Source of the DNA: Candidatus Melainabacteria bacterium
Lineage (GTDB): Bacteria > Cyanobacteriota > Vampirovibrionia > Gastranaerophilales > Gastranaerophilaceae
Length of the DNA stretch: 64,000 nucleotides
Reading direction: 5' to 3'
Assembly: GCA_003258725.1 (NCBI GenBank)
Contig: QHMG01000010.1
Location: 1-64,000 of the forward strand
In this document: positions 51,714-61,087 of the stretch, piece by piece
Position numbering within the stretch: position 1 is the stretch's first letter
How the letters are laid out: each line of letters begins with the position of its first letter
Notes under the pieces: model-generated
Seen by the model: only the letters and a program-made list of their open reading frames with translations
Database searches by the model: none
What the model was told of the DNA's origin: nothing
Position numbers and translations under genes: made by a program

Positions 51714-53015
51714 TTACGAGTTACCGATGCTGAAGTATGTGAAACCACTTTCTTCTAATGATTTTCTACTATATTGGTTTCGACCATCAAAAATAATAGG
51801 AGTTTTCAGTAATTTTTTAATTTTATCAAAATCTGGGCGTCTAAATTCATTCCATTCAGTTAAAAGTAGTAATGCATCAGTATTTTCTAGTGCTTCATAA
51901 GAACTGTTTGCATAAGTGATTTTATCTGCAAAGTGATATTTTGCTGTTTGCATTGCCTTAGGGTCATACGCTTGAATTTTTGCACCTTTTTCAAGTAATG
52001 CGTTAATAATTGTAATGGAAGGTGCTTCTCTCATATCGTCAGTTTTGGGTTTGAAAGCTAAGCCCCATACGGCAAAAGTTTTATTTGACAAATCTTCACC
52101 AAAATATTTTGTAATTTTTTCAACAAATAATAATCTTTGGCGCTTGTTAACTTTATCAGCTGATGATATTAAATCTGCATTACAGCCGTTTTCGTTTGCT
52201 GTTTTAATAAGAGCTTTTACGTCTTTAGGAAAACAGCTTCCGCCATATCCTAATCCTGGAAATAGAAATTGAGAACCGATACGTTTGTCAGAACACATAC
52301 CAATCCTTACCATTTCAGCATTTGCACCAACTTTTTCGCAAATGTTTGCTATTTCGTTTGCATAAGAAATTTTAACGGCTAAAAAAGAATTTGCTGCGTA
52401 TTTAGTCATTTCTGCAGATTTCACATCCATAATAATTACAGGATTACCAGTTCTTAAAAATGGAGCGTAAAGTTCTTGCATAATTTTTGTTGCACGTTGA
52501 GAGTCTGAGCCGATAACAACTCTGTCAGGTTTTAAAAAGTCCTCAACTGCAGCACCTTGTTTTAAAAATTCTGGATTTGAAACAACATCAAAGTCGTGTG
52601 ATGTTTGTTTTTTGATTATTTCAGTAACTTTTTCGGCAGTCCCAACGGGAACGGTTGATTTATCTACGATAACTTTGTATTCGTTAATGGCTTTACCTAT
52701 CTCTTCAGCAACCTGACAAACATATTTTAAATCTGCAGAACCGTCCTCTCCTTGAGGTGTTCCGACTGCAATAAAACAGATTGTAGACTTTTCAACTGAG
52801 GCTTTTAAGTCATCTGAAAAATATAAACGATTTTCAGAAGTATTAGATTTTATCATTTCTTCTAAACCTGGCTCAAAAATAGGAACAATACCATTTCTAA
52901 GTTTTTCTAATTTTTCTTTATTGTTATCAACGCAAATAACGGTATTTCCCATTTCTGCAAGACAAGTCCCTGCAACCAAACCAACATACCCTGTACCAAT
53001 AACGCAAATATTCAT
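51714..53015 (-). CDS. ugd: UDP-glucose 6-dehydrogenase
   Basis: Oxidises UDP-glucose to UDP-glucuronate for surface polysaccharides. The 433 residues have the N-terminal Rossmann motif ICVIGTGYVGLVAGTCLAE, the catalytic Cys in GYGGSCFPKDVKAL and the central domain SAEMTKYAANSFLAVKISYANE. UDP-N-acetylmannosamine dehydrogenases share the fold, but the motifs fit UDP-glucose dehydrogenase best. The ATG at 53015 is chosen because AAAGG lies 9 bases upstream; a longer frame (53033) would place the ribosome site inside the coding sequence. Confidence 0.93.
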   Translation of the reverse strand: MNICVIGTGYVGLVAGTCLAEMGNTVICVDNNKEKLEKLRNGIVPIFEPGLEEMIKSNTSENRLYFSDDLKASVEKSTICFIAVGTPQGEDGSADLKYVCQVAEEIGKAINEYKVIVDKSTVPVGTAEKVTEIIKKQTSHDFDVVSNPEFLKQGAAVEDFLKPDRVVIGSDSQRATKIMQELYAPFLRTGNPVIIMDVKSAEMTKYAANSFLAVKISYANEIANICEKVGANAEMVRIGMCSDKRIGSQFLFPGLGYGGSCFPKDVKALIKTANENGCNADLISSADKVNKRQRLLFVEKITKYFGEDLSNKTFAVWGLAFKPKTDDMREAPSITIINALLEKGAKIQAYDPKAMQTAKYHFADKITYANSSYEALENTDALLLLTEWNEFRRPDFDKIKKLLKTPIIFDGRNQYSRKSLEESGFTYFSIGNS

Positions 53016-53127
53016 TAAATAGTTACCTTTCACTGTTTTTATTTAGTTTAGCATAAACAGTTTTATTTGACACAAACTCATATTTTAAGTATCATTTGTA
53101 TTAATTGTTTACGGGTAAAAATAAAAA

Positions 53128-54186
53128 ATGAAGAAAAAATCTTTAGTTGTATATGCAATTTTATTGATATTTTTAGTTTTTGTGGCGGTAAAAGCAAATG
53201 TATCTGCCCAAAAAACAGATTCTTTGGGTATGCCGATTGAAAATGATGCTCCAAAAATGCAATGGAATATCTTTAAAAATATGTTTAATTCTGGGAACAT
53301 AAAAGAAAAACATTATGAAAAAGATATTTCAACAAACGTCATTGCTAATAATACTTATAAACACAAAAAAGCTGAGTCAGAAGAATTTTCAGTATATCCG
53401 AGTGTAGAAGACAACACAGTTGTATACAAAAAAATGTATAAAATTTATTCTAATAAAAAATGTGCTTTAGTAAACGAAGAAGGTGTAAAAGTTTCAAAAT
53501 CTGTTTATGACGATTTTGTTGATTTTGATAGGAAAAATGGAATTTATAAGTCAAAATTGAACGGTAAAACAGGTTTAATGAATTACAACGGAAAAATTCT
53601 TATTCCTGCAAAATTTGAAACAATTGAATATAATCCAAATTCTCACTTTTGTATTGTGAAAAATCACTCATATAAAGGTTTGTATGATATTAAAAAAGCA
53701 AGAGCGATTGCGGGGACTATTTATAACGATATTATTCCGTTTGATTCAAACAATTGGAAGATTATTGCCTCTAAAAAAGTTGGCGTAGTTCATTATCGCA
53801 AGGGTAAGTTAGTTCTAATCAAGCCTAAATATACCAATATTGTAATGACTGACGGTTATTTGAAAACTTTTAATGGTAACAAATTTGGAATTATTAATCT
53901 TGAAAGTGGTGACGTTGTTTCTGAACCTAAGTATGACGGTGTTGATTTAATTAACGTTGGAGATGCATTCACAAAAGGAACTTACATATTTAAAATAAAA
54001 CTAGAAGATAGATATGGGTTAATTTTTTATTCACAAAATTCATCTCTTGTAATTCCGCCAATTTATACGCAAGTAGTATATTTTGAAAATGATAAACTTG
54101 TAAAAGTTGTATCAAATGGGAATGTTCAATATTTAGATGAAAAAGGTAACATTGTTACAGACAAAAAGAAAATTGGATATGAATAG
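53128..54186 (+). CDS. Membrane-anchored or secreted WG-repeat protein
   Basis: A 352-residue protein with an N-terminal helix (about 4-24, SLVVYAILLIFLVFVAV) that is a signal peptide or anchor. From about residue 105 it has WG/KWG-type beta-hairpin repeats: GKTGLMNYNGKILIPAKF, KFGIINLESGDVVSEPKYDG and QYLDEKGNIVTDKK. These form a toroid or beta-propeller in other proteins, often on the cell surface. It overlaps the LdpA homologue's start by eight bases, so the two are coupled. The weak ribosome site is about 12 bases before the ATG. Confidence 0.8.
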   Translation: MKKKSLVVYAILLIFLVFVAVKANVSAQKTDSLGMPIENDAPKMQWNIFKNMFNSGNIKEKHYEKDISTNVIANNTYKHKKAESEEFSVYPSVEDNTVVYKKMYKIYSNKKCALVNEEGVKVSKSVYDDFVDFDRKNGIYKSKLNGKTGLMNYNGKILIPAKFETIEYNPNSHFCIVKNHSYKGLYDIKKARAIAGTIYNDIIPFDSNNWKIIASKKVGVVHYRKGKLVLIKPKYTNIVMTDGYLKTFNGNKFGIINLESGDVVSEPKYDGVDLINVGDAFTKGTYIFKIKLEDRYGLIFYSQNSSLVIPPIYTQVVYFENDKLVKVVSNGNVQYLDEKGNIVTDKKKIGYE

Positions 54187-55117
54187 TAAGTTACTTGAAT
54201 ATTTGAAAAACAATAAAATGTTTAAACTTGTTTGTGGGGCAGGGAACGAGAATGAAGAAGATGTTGAAAAACTTGTAGAATTATATTCAATGGCAGGTTG
54301 TAATATTTTTGATGTTTCTGCTAATTTAGATGTTGTAAAAGCCGCAAAAAAAGGTTTAAAAAAAGCTGGAATTTTAGAAAATAGATTTATTTGTGTGTCT
54401 GTAGGTATAAAAGGTGATCCACACCTAAACAAAGCCAATATTGATTTAAAAAAATGCAAGGGCTGTTTAAAATGTTTTAGTATTTGTCCACAAAGTGCAA
54501 TTTCTTCAAAATGTGTTGTTGATGAGACTAAATGTATTGGTTGCTCAAAATGTCAGCGTATTTGTATTGCTGATGCAATTGAAATGAAAAGTCACCCAAC
54601 TGATTTGAGTATTGTTCTTCCTAAAATTGTTAAAGAAGGTGTTGATTGTTTAGAATTTCATGCAATTTCAAATGATGAAAATGATGTTGATGAAAAGTGG
54701 AAATTTCTTAATTCTTTGTACAATGGAGTTTTAAGCATTTGTGTAGATAGGGCAAAACTTTCAAATGAAGCATTAATAAGTCGTTTAAACAGAATGTTGT
54801 CAATCCGTGAGCCTTATACAACAATAATTCAAGCTGATGGCGCACCAATGAGTGGTGGAAAGAACGATTATAGAACGACTTTGCAAGCGGTTGCAACGGC
54901 AGAATTATTACAAAAAGAAAAATTGCCAGTATTTACGTTACTTTCTGGTGGAACAAATTCAAAAACCGCTCAACTTGCAACACAATGTGATGTTGAATTT
55001 ACAGGTGTTGCAATAGGTTCTTATGCAAGATATCTTGTAAAAGACTATTTATGTGGTAAAATGTCTTTTGGTGAAGCGTTAAAGATTGCTAAAAATTTAG
55101 TTGACAGCGTTTATTAA
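54179..55117 (+). CDS. ldpA: LdpA homologue, two-cluster [4Fe-4S] protein
   Basis: In cyanobacteria LdpA is a redox-sensing iron-sulfur protein that tunes the circadian period. The N-terminal block MFKLVCGAGNENEED and the middle SVGIKGDPHLNKAN resemble cyanobacterial LdpA. Two [4Fe-4S] motifs follow (CKGCLKCFSICPQ and CIGCSKCQRICI). The C-terminal domain has ADGAPMSGGKNDYRTTLQAV, matching the LdpA C-terminal pattern. I chose the ATG at 54179, in the overlap with the WG-repeat gene. No kai or phototransduction gene is nearby, so its function here may be general redox sensing. Assignment is by remembered similarity; a profile search would settle it. Confidence 0.75.
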   Translation: MNSKLLEYLKNNKMFKLVCGAGNENEEDVEKLVELYSMAGCNIFDVSANLDVVKAAKKGLKKAGILENRFICVSVGIKGDPHLNKANIDLKKCKGCLKCFSICPQSAISSKCVVDETKCIGCSKCQRICIADAIEMKSHPTDLSIVLPKIVKEGVDCLEFHAISNDENDVDEKWKFLNSLYNGVLSICVDRAKLSNEALISRLNRMLSIREPYTTIIQADGAPMSGGKNDYRTTLQAVATAELLQKEKLPVFTLLSGGTNSKTAQLATQCDVEFTGVAIGSYARYLVKDYLCGKMSFGEALKIAKNLVDSVY

Positions 55118-55128
55118 AGGGATAATTG

Positions 55129-55845
55129 ATGTTAAAAGAACTATTGGATTTAAAATCTTGTGGTGCGACAGGTATAAAGTTGGAATTTGAAAGTGAATAC
55201 ACTGATTGGAAAAGTGCGTTTGAACTTTCAGAACTTGTGCACCGTGTAGACATGAATTTATGTGTAAAACTTGGAGGCTTATCTTCAATTCAAGATTTAC
55301 ATATTTGTAAAGAACTTTATGCAAATTCAATTGTTGCGCCAATGGTAGAATCAGCTTATGGCGTTGAAAAATTTTTAGTATCAGTAAAACAAGTTTTTGG
55401 AAAAGGGTATCCTAGTTTATACTTGAATATTGAGACAAAATCTGCATTTGAACATATTGAAGAAATTGTAGAAAAATCAAATAAAATTACGGGTTTTGTA
55501 TTGGGTAGAAGTGACTTGAAAAAATCTTTAGGTATAGAATACGCAAATTCTGATGTGATTTTAGACTATTGTAATAAGTTAGATGAAGTTTGTGCTATAA
55601 CAAAAAAACAATTTATTCTTGGTGGAAAGATTAATGCTGACTCTGTTGTATTTATGGAAAAACTTCCACATTTAACACATTTTGAAACAAGAAAAGTTAT
55701 TTTTGATATTGAGTCCTTAAATAAAAATGCGATTGAAAAAGCGCTAGCATTTGAATTAAATTTCTTAAAAAGAAAAAATCACTTATTTCAAGAAGATTTA
55801 GAACGAATTGAATTTATAGAAAAATCTTTAAAAATAAAAGCATAA
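55129..55845 (+). CDS. HpcH/HpaI aldolase-like protein
   Basis: A 238-residue protein resembling the pyruvate-dependent class II aldolase/citrate lyase beta-subunit fold. Visible are LKSCGATGIKLEFESEYTDW at the start and SIVAPMVESAYGVEKF and YLNIETKSAFEHIEE in the barrel, where metal-binding Glu and substrate residues normally lie. TITGFVLGRSDLKK-type sequence may be a substrate loop. ATG at 55129 follows AAAGGG; 11 bases after the LdpA stop. Function with LdpA is unknown; a sugar-acid aldolase is one possibility. Confidence 0.65.
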   Translation: MLKELLDLKSCGATGIKLEFESEYTDWKSAFELSELVHRVDMNLCVKLGGLSSIQDLHICKELYANSIVAPMVESAYGVEKFLVSVKQVFGKGYPSLYLNIETKSAFEHIEEIVEKSNKITGFVLGRSDLKKSLGIEYANSDVILDYCNKLDEVCAITKKQFILGGKINADSVVFMEKLPHLTHFETRKVIFDIESLNKNAIEKALAFELNFLKRKNHLFQEDLERIEFIEKSLKIKA

Positions 55846-55857
55846 GAGGGTTGTAAA

Positions 55858-56694
55858 ATGAAAATATTAGTAACAGGTGCAAATGGTATGTTAGGACAAG
55901 ATTTATGTCCAATGCTGGAAGATACCGACTTTGTAGATGAGGTTATAGAAACAGATGTTGATACTTTAGATATCACAAACGAAATTCAAGTTAATAAAGT
56001 GTTAAAAGAAACAATGCCTGACGTTGTCATTCATTGTGCGGCTTATACTAACGTTGATAAGGCAGAAGACGATTTAGAAACTGCCGAAAAAATTAATGTT
56101 ACAGGAACAGAAAATCTTGCAATCGCTTGTGGAAAACTCGATATTACTATGGTTGTAATTTCAACAGATTATGTATTTGACGGTAATAAAAAATCAAAAT
56201 ATATGCCAATAGATGCAACAAATCCTTTAAGCAATTATGGTTTAACAAAATGGCAGGCAGAAGAAGCTGTTAGAACATATTGCAAAAAACATTATGTAGT
56301 TAGAACAAGCTGGTTATATGGTCATCATGGCAAAAATTTTGTCGAAACAATGATTAATTGTGCAAGACAAGGTAAAGAATTGAAGGTTGTAAATGATCAA
56401 ATAGGTTGTCCGACTTGGACAGTTTCACTTGCAGAAGGGATTATTGATTTGTTAGAAGAAATGCCAGAATATGGCACATACCACATTTGCGGAAGTGGTG
56501 AAACTTCTTGGTATGGATTTGCGAAAGAAATATTTAAACAAGCAGGTATTGAGGCAAAATTAAGTCCTTGTACAACGGAAGAATACCCTGTAAAAGCAAA
56601 GCGCCCAAAATATTCAGTAATGGAAAATGAAGGAATTTGTGACGATTGGAAAAAATCGTTAAAAGAATATTTAGCTCTAAGAATTGAGGATTAA
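55858..56694 (+). CDS. rfbD: dTDP-4-dehydrorhamnose reductase-like (RfbD)
   Basis: Short-chain reductase that produces dTDP-rhamnose or a related nucleotide sugar. The 278 residues begin with KILVTGANGMLGQD (NAD(P)-binding), STDYVFDG and the catalytic YGLTKWQAE (YxxxK), then VVRTSWLYG. RfbA-C are not in this window, so it may use a different nucleotide sugar. RBS GAGGG; 12 bases after the aldolase-like gene and 2 bases before the TIM-barrel gene, so part of one operon. Confidence 0.85.
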   Translation: MKILVTGANGMLGQDLCPMLEDTDFVDEVIETDVDTLDITNEIQVNKVLKETMPDVVIHCAAYTNVDKAEDDLETAEKINVTGTENLAIACGKLDITMVVISTDYVFDGNKKSKYMPIDATNPLSNYGLTKWQAEEAVRTYCKKHYVVRTSWLYGHHGKNFVETMINCARQGKELKVVNDQIGCPTWTVSLAEGIIDLLEEMPEYGTYHICGSGETSWYGFAKEIFKQAGIEAKLSPCTTEEYPVKAKRPKYSVMENEGICDDWKKSLKEYLALRIED

Positions 56695-56696
56695 TT

Positions 56697-57470
56697 ATGC
56701 GCATAGGGGTTAAGCAATTTTCAAACAAGTTAGAATTTTTTATCGAAGATTTAATTAGACTTTTTGAAGAAAAGGAATTTGATTACGTAGAACTTTTTGT
56801 TCACCCTGCGAATATGGAATATCTTGATGGGTGGGTGAAATTAAAACAAACTTATAACATACCGTTTTCAATTCACGCTCCTCATTTTAGTCAAGGGTGT
56901 AACTTGGCAGATAAGTCATTTTTTGATTATAACAAAATGGTTTATGAACAAGTTAATACCTATGCAAAGGCTTTAGATGCAGAATATACAGTCGTTCATG
57001 GTGGTATGGACGGTGATGTAGACGAAATTATTAGACAAGTTTCAATAATTAAACCGTACAAAATGCGTATAGAAAATAAACCTTATGTAGCACCTCGAAA
57101 CCCAGATAAAATGCTTTGTCGTGGGGCTAAACCTGAAGAAATTAAATATATTATGGAAAACACAGGGTGTGGGTTTAATTATGATATTGGTCATTCTTTC
57201 TGCGCTGCAGTATCTTTAAAGGTAGACCAATATGAAATGATAAAACAATTTGAAACCTTAAACCCCGAATCTTACCACTTAAGCGACGGTGAATTTAATA
57301 ACAGAATAGATATTCACTATCATTTGGGCGATGGTGACTACGATTGGGCTAAAATTTTACCAATGATTGACCATAACAAAAATTGGACTCTTGAAACTTT
57401 AACAAAAAAGGACACAAAAGGTCTAGATTTAGTCGAAAAAGACATTGATTTTATAAAAAAAATTAAATAA
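56697..57470 (+). CDS. Sugar phosphate isomerase/epimerase-like TIM-barrel protein
   Basis: A 257-residue AP-endonuclease-2/xylose-isomerase-like barrel. Candidate metal ligands: VELFVHPANMEYLDG near residue 35, SIHAPHF, VVHGGMDGD, RIENKP (Glu), YDIGHSFCA (Asp-His) and SYHLSDGE, HYHLGDGDY (His pairs) follow the order in the family. The substrate is unknown; its place after rfbD suggests a nucleotide sugar or sugar acid. RBS GAGGA; last gene of the 53.1-57.5 kb operon. Confidence 0.75.
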   Translation: MRIGVKQFSNKLEFFIEDLIRLFEEKEFDYVELFVHPANMEYLDGWVKLKQTYNIPFSIHAPHFSQGCNLADKSFFDYNKMVYEQVNTYAKALDAEYTVVHGGMDGDVDEIIRQVSIIKPYKMRIENKPYVAPRNPDKMLCRGAKPEEIKYIMENTGCGFNYDIGHSFCAAVSLKVDQYEMIKQFETLNPESYHLSDGEFNNRIDIHYHLGDGDYDWAKILPMIDHNKNWTLETLTKKDTKGLDLVEKDIDFIKKIK

Positions 57471-57511
57471 AAAAGTGCGGTTTTGATTAAAAATCAAAAC
57501 CGCACTTTTTT
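57469..57511. terminator. Bidirectional terminator
   Basis: Perfect 20-bp stem of A-run, GTGCGGTTTTGATT and complement, with loop AAA, between the converging TIM-barrel and fcl genes. Confidence 0.88.
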
Positions 57512-57519
57512 ATACCTTA

Positions 57520-58575
57520 TTAATCAAGTGATAAATACCAATTATAAAAATCAGTAATACCTTGCTCTAAATCAATCTTAGGTTCCCAACCCAATTCTTT
57601 GATATGAGTTGCGTCCATCATTTTTCTTGGAGTTCCGTTTGGTTTTGTTTTATCATAAACGATTTCGCCTTTGTAGCCCACAACACGTTTAACTATTTCA
57701 AACAAGTCTTTCAATTGAATATCATCACCTTTTGTTATGTTTACAAGTTCTCCAACTTCATCGTAATCTTTGTTTAATAATAAGTATACACAAGCATCAG
57801 CTAAATCGTCAGAACACATCATTTCTCTATAAACTGAACCGTCACCCCAAAGTACAACGTGGTCTTTGTATGCTCCGATTTGGTTTAAAATTGCTTCAAT
57901 ATTGTCATCGTTTAATTTTTCATCAAGTCCCCAACCTAATTTATAGCGTCTTAAATCTTTTTTTATAGCTTCAAAATCACCATTCATAAGTAATTTTGCA
58001 AGGTGAAAACGTCTTAAAATCATTGGTAACAAGTGAGCTGTTTCCATATTGAAGTTATCACCAATACCGTATTGATTTGTAGGCATACCAGAAATGTAGT
58101 TTGTGCCATATTGATCGTTATAGTAACGGCATAATTTAATAATTGCAATTTTTGCCAAAGCATAAGCCTCATTTGTTTTTTCTAGTTCTGAAGTTAATAA
58201 ACAACTTTCCTTCATTGGTTGAGGTGCCATTCTTGGATAAATACAAGAAGAACCCAAGTTTAGAAGTTTTTTTACACCGTGTCTGTAACTGGCATGAACA
58301 ATGTTTGTCCCAATCATAAGGTTTTGGTAAATGAATTCAGCTGGATATTTTGAATTAGCCATAATTCCGCCAACTTTTGCCGCTGCAAGAATTACATATT
58401 CTGGTTTTTCTTTGTCAAAAAATTCTTCAACCGCAGCTTGGTTTGTTAAATCAAGCTCTGAGTGAGTTCTTGTGATTATATTTGTAAAGCCTTCCTTTTG
58501 AAGTTTTCTGTAAATTGCACCACCAACAAGTCCTCTGTGACCCGTTAAAAATATTTTTGCGTCTTTTTCAATCAT
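57520..58575 (-). CDS. fcl: GDP-L-fucose synthase
   Basis: NADPH-dependent epimerase-reductase that makes GDP-L-fucose from GDP-4-keto-6-deoxymannose, Gmd's product. The 351 residues have FLTGHRGLVGGAIYRKL (nucleotide binding), LNLGSSCIYPRMAPQPMKESCLLT (catalytic Ser-Cys region), YALAKIAIIKLC (YxxxK) and PTNQYGIGDNFNMETAHLLPMI. RBS AAGAAGG. It lies downstream of gmd on the same strand with a GC-rich hairpin between, so expression may be only partly coupled. Confidence 0.95.
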   Translation of the reverse strand: MIEKDAKIFLTGHRGLVGGAIYRKLQKEGFTNIITRTHSELDLTNQAAVEEFFDKEKPEYVILAAAKVGGIMANSKYPAEFIYQNLMIGTNIVHASYRHGVKKLLNLGSSCIYPRMAPQPMKESCLLTSELEKTNEAYALAKIAIIKLCRYYNDQYGTNYISGMPTNQYGIGDNFNMETAHLLPMILRRFHLAKLLMNGDFEAIKKDLRRYKLGWGLDEKLNDDNIEAILNQIGAYKDHVVLWGDGSVYREMMCSDDLADACVYLLLNKDYDEVGELVNITKGDDIQLKDLFEIVKRVVGYKGEIVYDKTKPNGTPRKMMDATHIKELGWEPKIDLEQGITDFYNWYLSLD

Positions 58576-58608
58576 TTTTATGCCTTCTTTTACTTTTTGT
58601 TATTTTAA

Positions 58609-58635
58609 GGCGGGCGATGCAATGCATCGCCCGCC
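58609..58635 (-). terminator. GC-rich hairpin between gmd and fcl
   Basis: Perfect 12-bp stem GGCGGGCGATGC/GCATCGCCCGCC with loop AAT, between two genes on the same strand. It may terminate or attenuate gmd transcription before fcl. On the minus strand TTAAAATAAC follows, not a clean T run. Confidence 0.5.
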
Positions 58636-58650
58636 AAATATAATTATATA

Positions 58651-59739
58651 TTAAACTTCTTGAGGAACAAGTACTTTGTATCCGTGTTCTCTTAAAGTTT
58701 TTTCTTTCTTAGCTAATTCTAAATCAGAATCAACCATTTCATTAACTAGAGCTTGTAAGTCATAAGTTGGTTTCCAACCTAATTCAGTTCTAGCTTTTGT
58801 GCTGTCACCAAGAAGTAAATCTACTTCAGCAGGACGGAAGTAACGAGGGTCAACTTCAATTAATGTTTTGCCTGTTGCTTTGTCGATACCTTTTTCATCA
58901 ACGCCTGTGCCTACAAATTCTAATTCAATACCTAGTCTTTCAAATGCCATACGGCAGAAATCTCTGATTGAAGTAGTTACACCAGTTGCTAAAACGTAGT
59001 TGTCTGGGTGGTCTTGTTGTAAGATTCTCCACATACCTTCTACGTAATCTTTAGCGTGTCCCCAGTCACGTTTAGAATCTAGATTTCCTAAGTATAATTT
59101 ATCTTGTAAACCAACTTTAATCTTAGTTGCAGCCATTGTAATCTTACGAGTTACGAATGTTTCACCACGTCTTGGAGATTCGTGGTTGAACAAGATACCG
59201 TTTGATGCGAACAATCCAAATGATTCACGGTAGTTTACACAAATCCAATAAGCATAAAGTTTTGCTACTGCATAAGGTGAACGTGGATAAAATGGTGTTG
59301 TTTCTTTTTGAATAGGTTCTTGAATTAAACCATATAATTCAGAAGTTGATGCTTGGTAGAATTTAGTTTTGTTTTCCAAGTGGTTCATTCTGATAGCTTC
59401 TAATAGTCTTAATGTACCTAGAGCATCACAATCTGCTGTGTATTCAGGGCAATCCCAAGAAACTTTAACGTGAGATTGTGCTGCTAAGTTGTAGATTTCA
59501 TCTGGTTCAATGTCGTGAACAAGTCTTGTTAAATTTGAAGAATCAGACAAATCTCCGTAGTGTAAAATAAATTTTGAATCTTTATTGTGAATATCTTGGT
59601 ATAAGTGGTCAATACGAGAAGTATTAAAAGATGAAGAACGTCTTTTGATACCGTGAACTTCGTAACCTTTTTCCAATAAAAGTTCTGCTAAATAAGAACC
59701 ATCTTGACCTGTAATACCTGTAATTAATGCCTTTTTCAT
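58651..59739 (-). CDS. gmd: GDP-mannose 4,6-dehydratase
   Basis: Converts GDP-mannose to GDP-4-keto-6-deoxymannose. The 362 residues have ALITGITGQDGSYLAELL (NAD(P) binding), LHYGDLSDSSNL, FYQASTSELYG, YPRSPYAVAKLYAYW (YxxxK) and NHESPRRGETFVTRKI. Length and motifs match Gmd. Strong AAGGAG site. Its product feeds both Fcl (GDP-fucose) and the aminotransferase encoded divergently at 59877 (GDP-perosamine). Confidence 0.96.
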   Translation of the reverse strand: MKKALITGITGQDGSYLAELLLEKGYEVHGIKRRSSSFNTSRIDHLYQDIHNKDSKFILHYGDLSDSSNLTRLVHDIEPDEIYNLAAQSHVKVSWDCPEYTADCDALGTLRLLEAIRMNHLENKTKFYQASTSELYGLIQEPIQKETTPFYPRSPYAVAKLYAYWICVNYRESFGLFASNGILFNHESPRRGETFVTRKITMAATKIKVGLQDKLYLGNLDSKRDWGHAKDYVEGMWRILQQDHPDNYVLATGVTTSIRDFCRMAFERLGIELEFVGTGVDEKGIDKATGKTLIEVDPRYFRPAEVDLLLGDSTKARTELGWKPTYDLQALVNEMVDSDLELAKKEKTLREHGYKVLVPQEV

Positions 59740-59876
59740 TGCTACTCCTTAATTTATATGTTTATAAATATGATAACACAAAAATTCTTGTATAAAACAA
59801 CCTTTTTTTATAATTTGTTTATATTTTTAATATTCGTGATATCATGAATTTGTTCTATGCAAGAAAGGTTTAAATT

Positions 59877-61028
59877 ATGACAGAAATTGAATCCGAAGTT
59901 TTAATGGATAAATCAGATGATAGAAATCCTGCAAAAATAAAATATCCTGTTTATCAACCATCATTAACAGGTAATGAAAAGAAATATGTAGATGAATGTC
60001 TAGATTCTACTTGGATTTCTTCTAAAGGAAAATTTATCGGTAAATTTGAAGATGATTTTGCAAAATTTATCGGTGTTGATTACGCAACAAGTGTTTGCAA
60101 TGGTACTGTTGCGGTTCATTTGGCATTAGTTGCTTTAGGAATTGGTGCAGGTGACGAAGTTATAGTTCCTACGTTTACGTATATTGCGTCTGCAAACCCT
60201 GTTTTGGTAGTAAATGCAAAACCTGTATTTGTAGATAGTTTGTCTGACACTTGGCAGATGAACCCTAAAGATATTGAAGCTAAAATTACAGATAAAACAA
60301 AGGCAATTGTCGTTGTTCACTTGTACGGACACCCTTGTGATATGGATGCAATTATGGCAATCGCTAAAAAACACAATTTGTATGTAATTGAAGATTGTGC
60401 AGAAGCTATTGGTTCAAAATATAAAGGACAAACAGTTGGTAGCTTTGGCGATATAGGGTGTTTTTCTTTCTTTGGAAACAAAACAATGACCTGCGGAGAA
60501 GGCGGTATGGTTGTTACAAGCGATGCTATGTTAGCAGATAGATTGCGAAGATACAAAAATCAAGGTAATGCGAAATATAGAGAATATTGGAATGACATTT
60601 TAGGTTTCAATTACAGAATGACTAATATTCAAGCCGCAATTGGTCTTGCTCAATTAGAACAAGTAGAAGGTTTTATTGAAAAGAAAAGACAAATTGCAAA
60701 TTGGTATATGGAAGAATTAAAAGATTATCCTTTAGAATTTAATAAAGAAACAAAAGATGTATTCCATACTTATTGGATGGTATCTTGTTTAGTTGAAAAA
60801 GCTGATATGCGTGATAGTTTGAGAGAATTTTTAAAACTAAACGGCGTAGAAACAAGACCAACCTTCTATCCAATTCATACAATGCCTGTTTATGTTCATG
60901 AATTTTCAAAACATAAAGTGGCTGAAGATATTGCATTGAGAGGAATGAATTTACCTTCTTATCCAGCATTAACTCACGAAGATGTAAAAAATATTTGTAA
61001 CGTGATTAAACAATATTTTGAAAAATAG
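59877..61028 (+). CDS. GDP-perosamine synthase-like aminotransferase
   Basis: PLP-dependent transaminase of the DegT/DnrJ/EryC1 family, 383 residues. Motifs: KYPVYQPSLTGNEKKYV at the start, WISSKGKFIGKFE, VCNGTVAVHLAL, DEVIVPTFTYIAS, VIEDCAEAIGSKYKG (PLP-binding Asp) and CFSFFGNKTMTCGEGG with the Schiff-base Lys. It closely resembles perosamine synthetases, which aminate GDP-4-keto-6-deoxymannose; divergent gmd supports this. Other 4-keto-hexose aminotransferases are possible. RBS AGAAAGG. Confidence 0.87.
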   Translation: MTEIESEVLMDKSDDRNPAKIKYPVYQPSLTGNEKKYVDECLDSTWISSKGKFIGKFEDDFAKFIGVDYATSVCNGTVAVHLALVALGIGAGDEVIVPTFTYIASANPVLVVNAKPVFVDSLSDTWQMNPKDIEAKITDKTKAIVVVHLYGHPCDMDAIMAIAKKHNLYVIEDCAEAIGSKYKGQTVGSFGDIGCFSFFGNKTMTCGEGGMVVTSDAMLADRLRRYKNQGNAKYREYWNDILGFNYRMTNIQAAIGLAQLEQVEGFIEKKRQIANWYMEELKDYPLEFNKETKDVFHTYWMVSCLVEKADMRDSLREFLKLNGVETRPTFYPIHTMPVYVHEFSKHKVAEDIALRGMNLPSYPALTHEDVKNICNVIKQYFEK

Positions 61029-61035
61029 ATATATT

Positions 61036-61073
61036 AAAAAGTGCGGGTGAACGAAGTTCACCCGCACTTTTTT
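61036..61073. terminator. Bidirectional terminator
   Basis: Perfect 17-bp stem AAAAAGTGCGGGTGAAC with loop GAA and a T run, between the converging aminotransferase and glycosyltransferase genes. Confidence 0.88.
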
Positions 61074-61087
61074 ATTACTTATAACAT

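Noticed and set aside
54137..54179. Earlier start for the LdpA homologue
   Set aside because: The extra residues lie inside the WG-repeat gene and lack the conserved start; 54179 matches LdpA length better.
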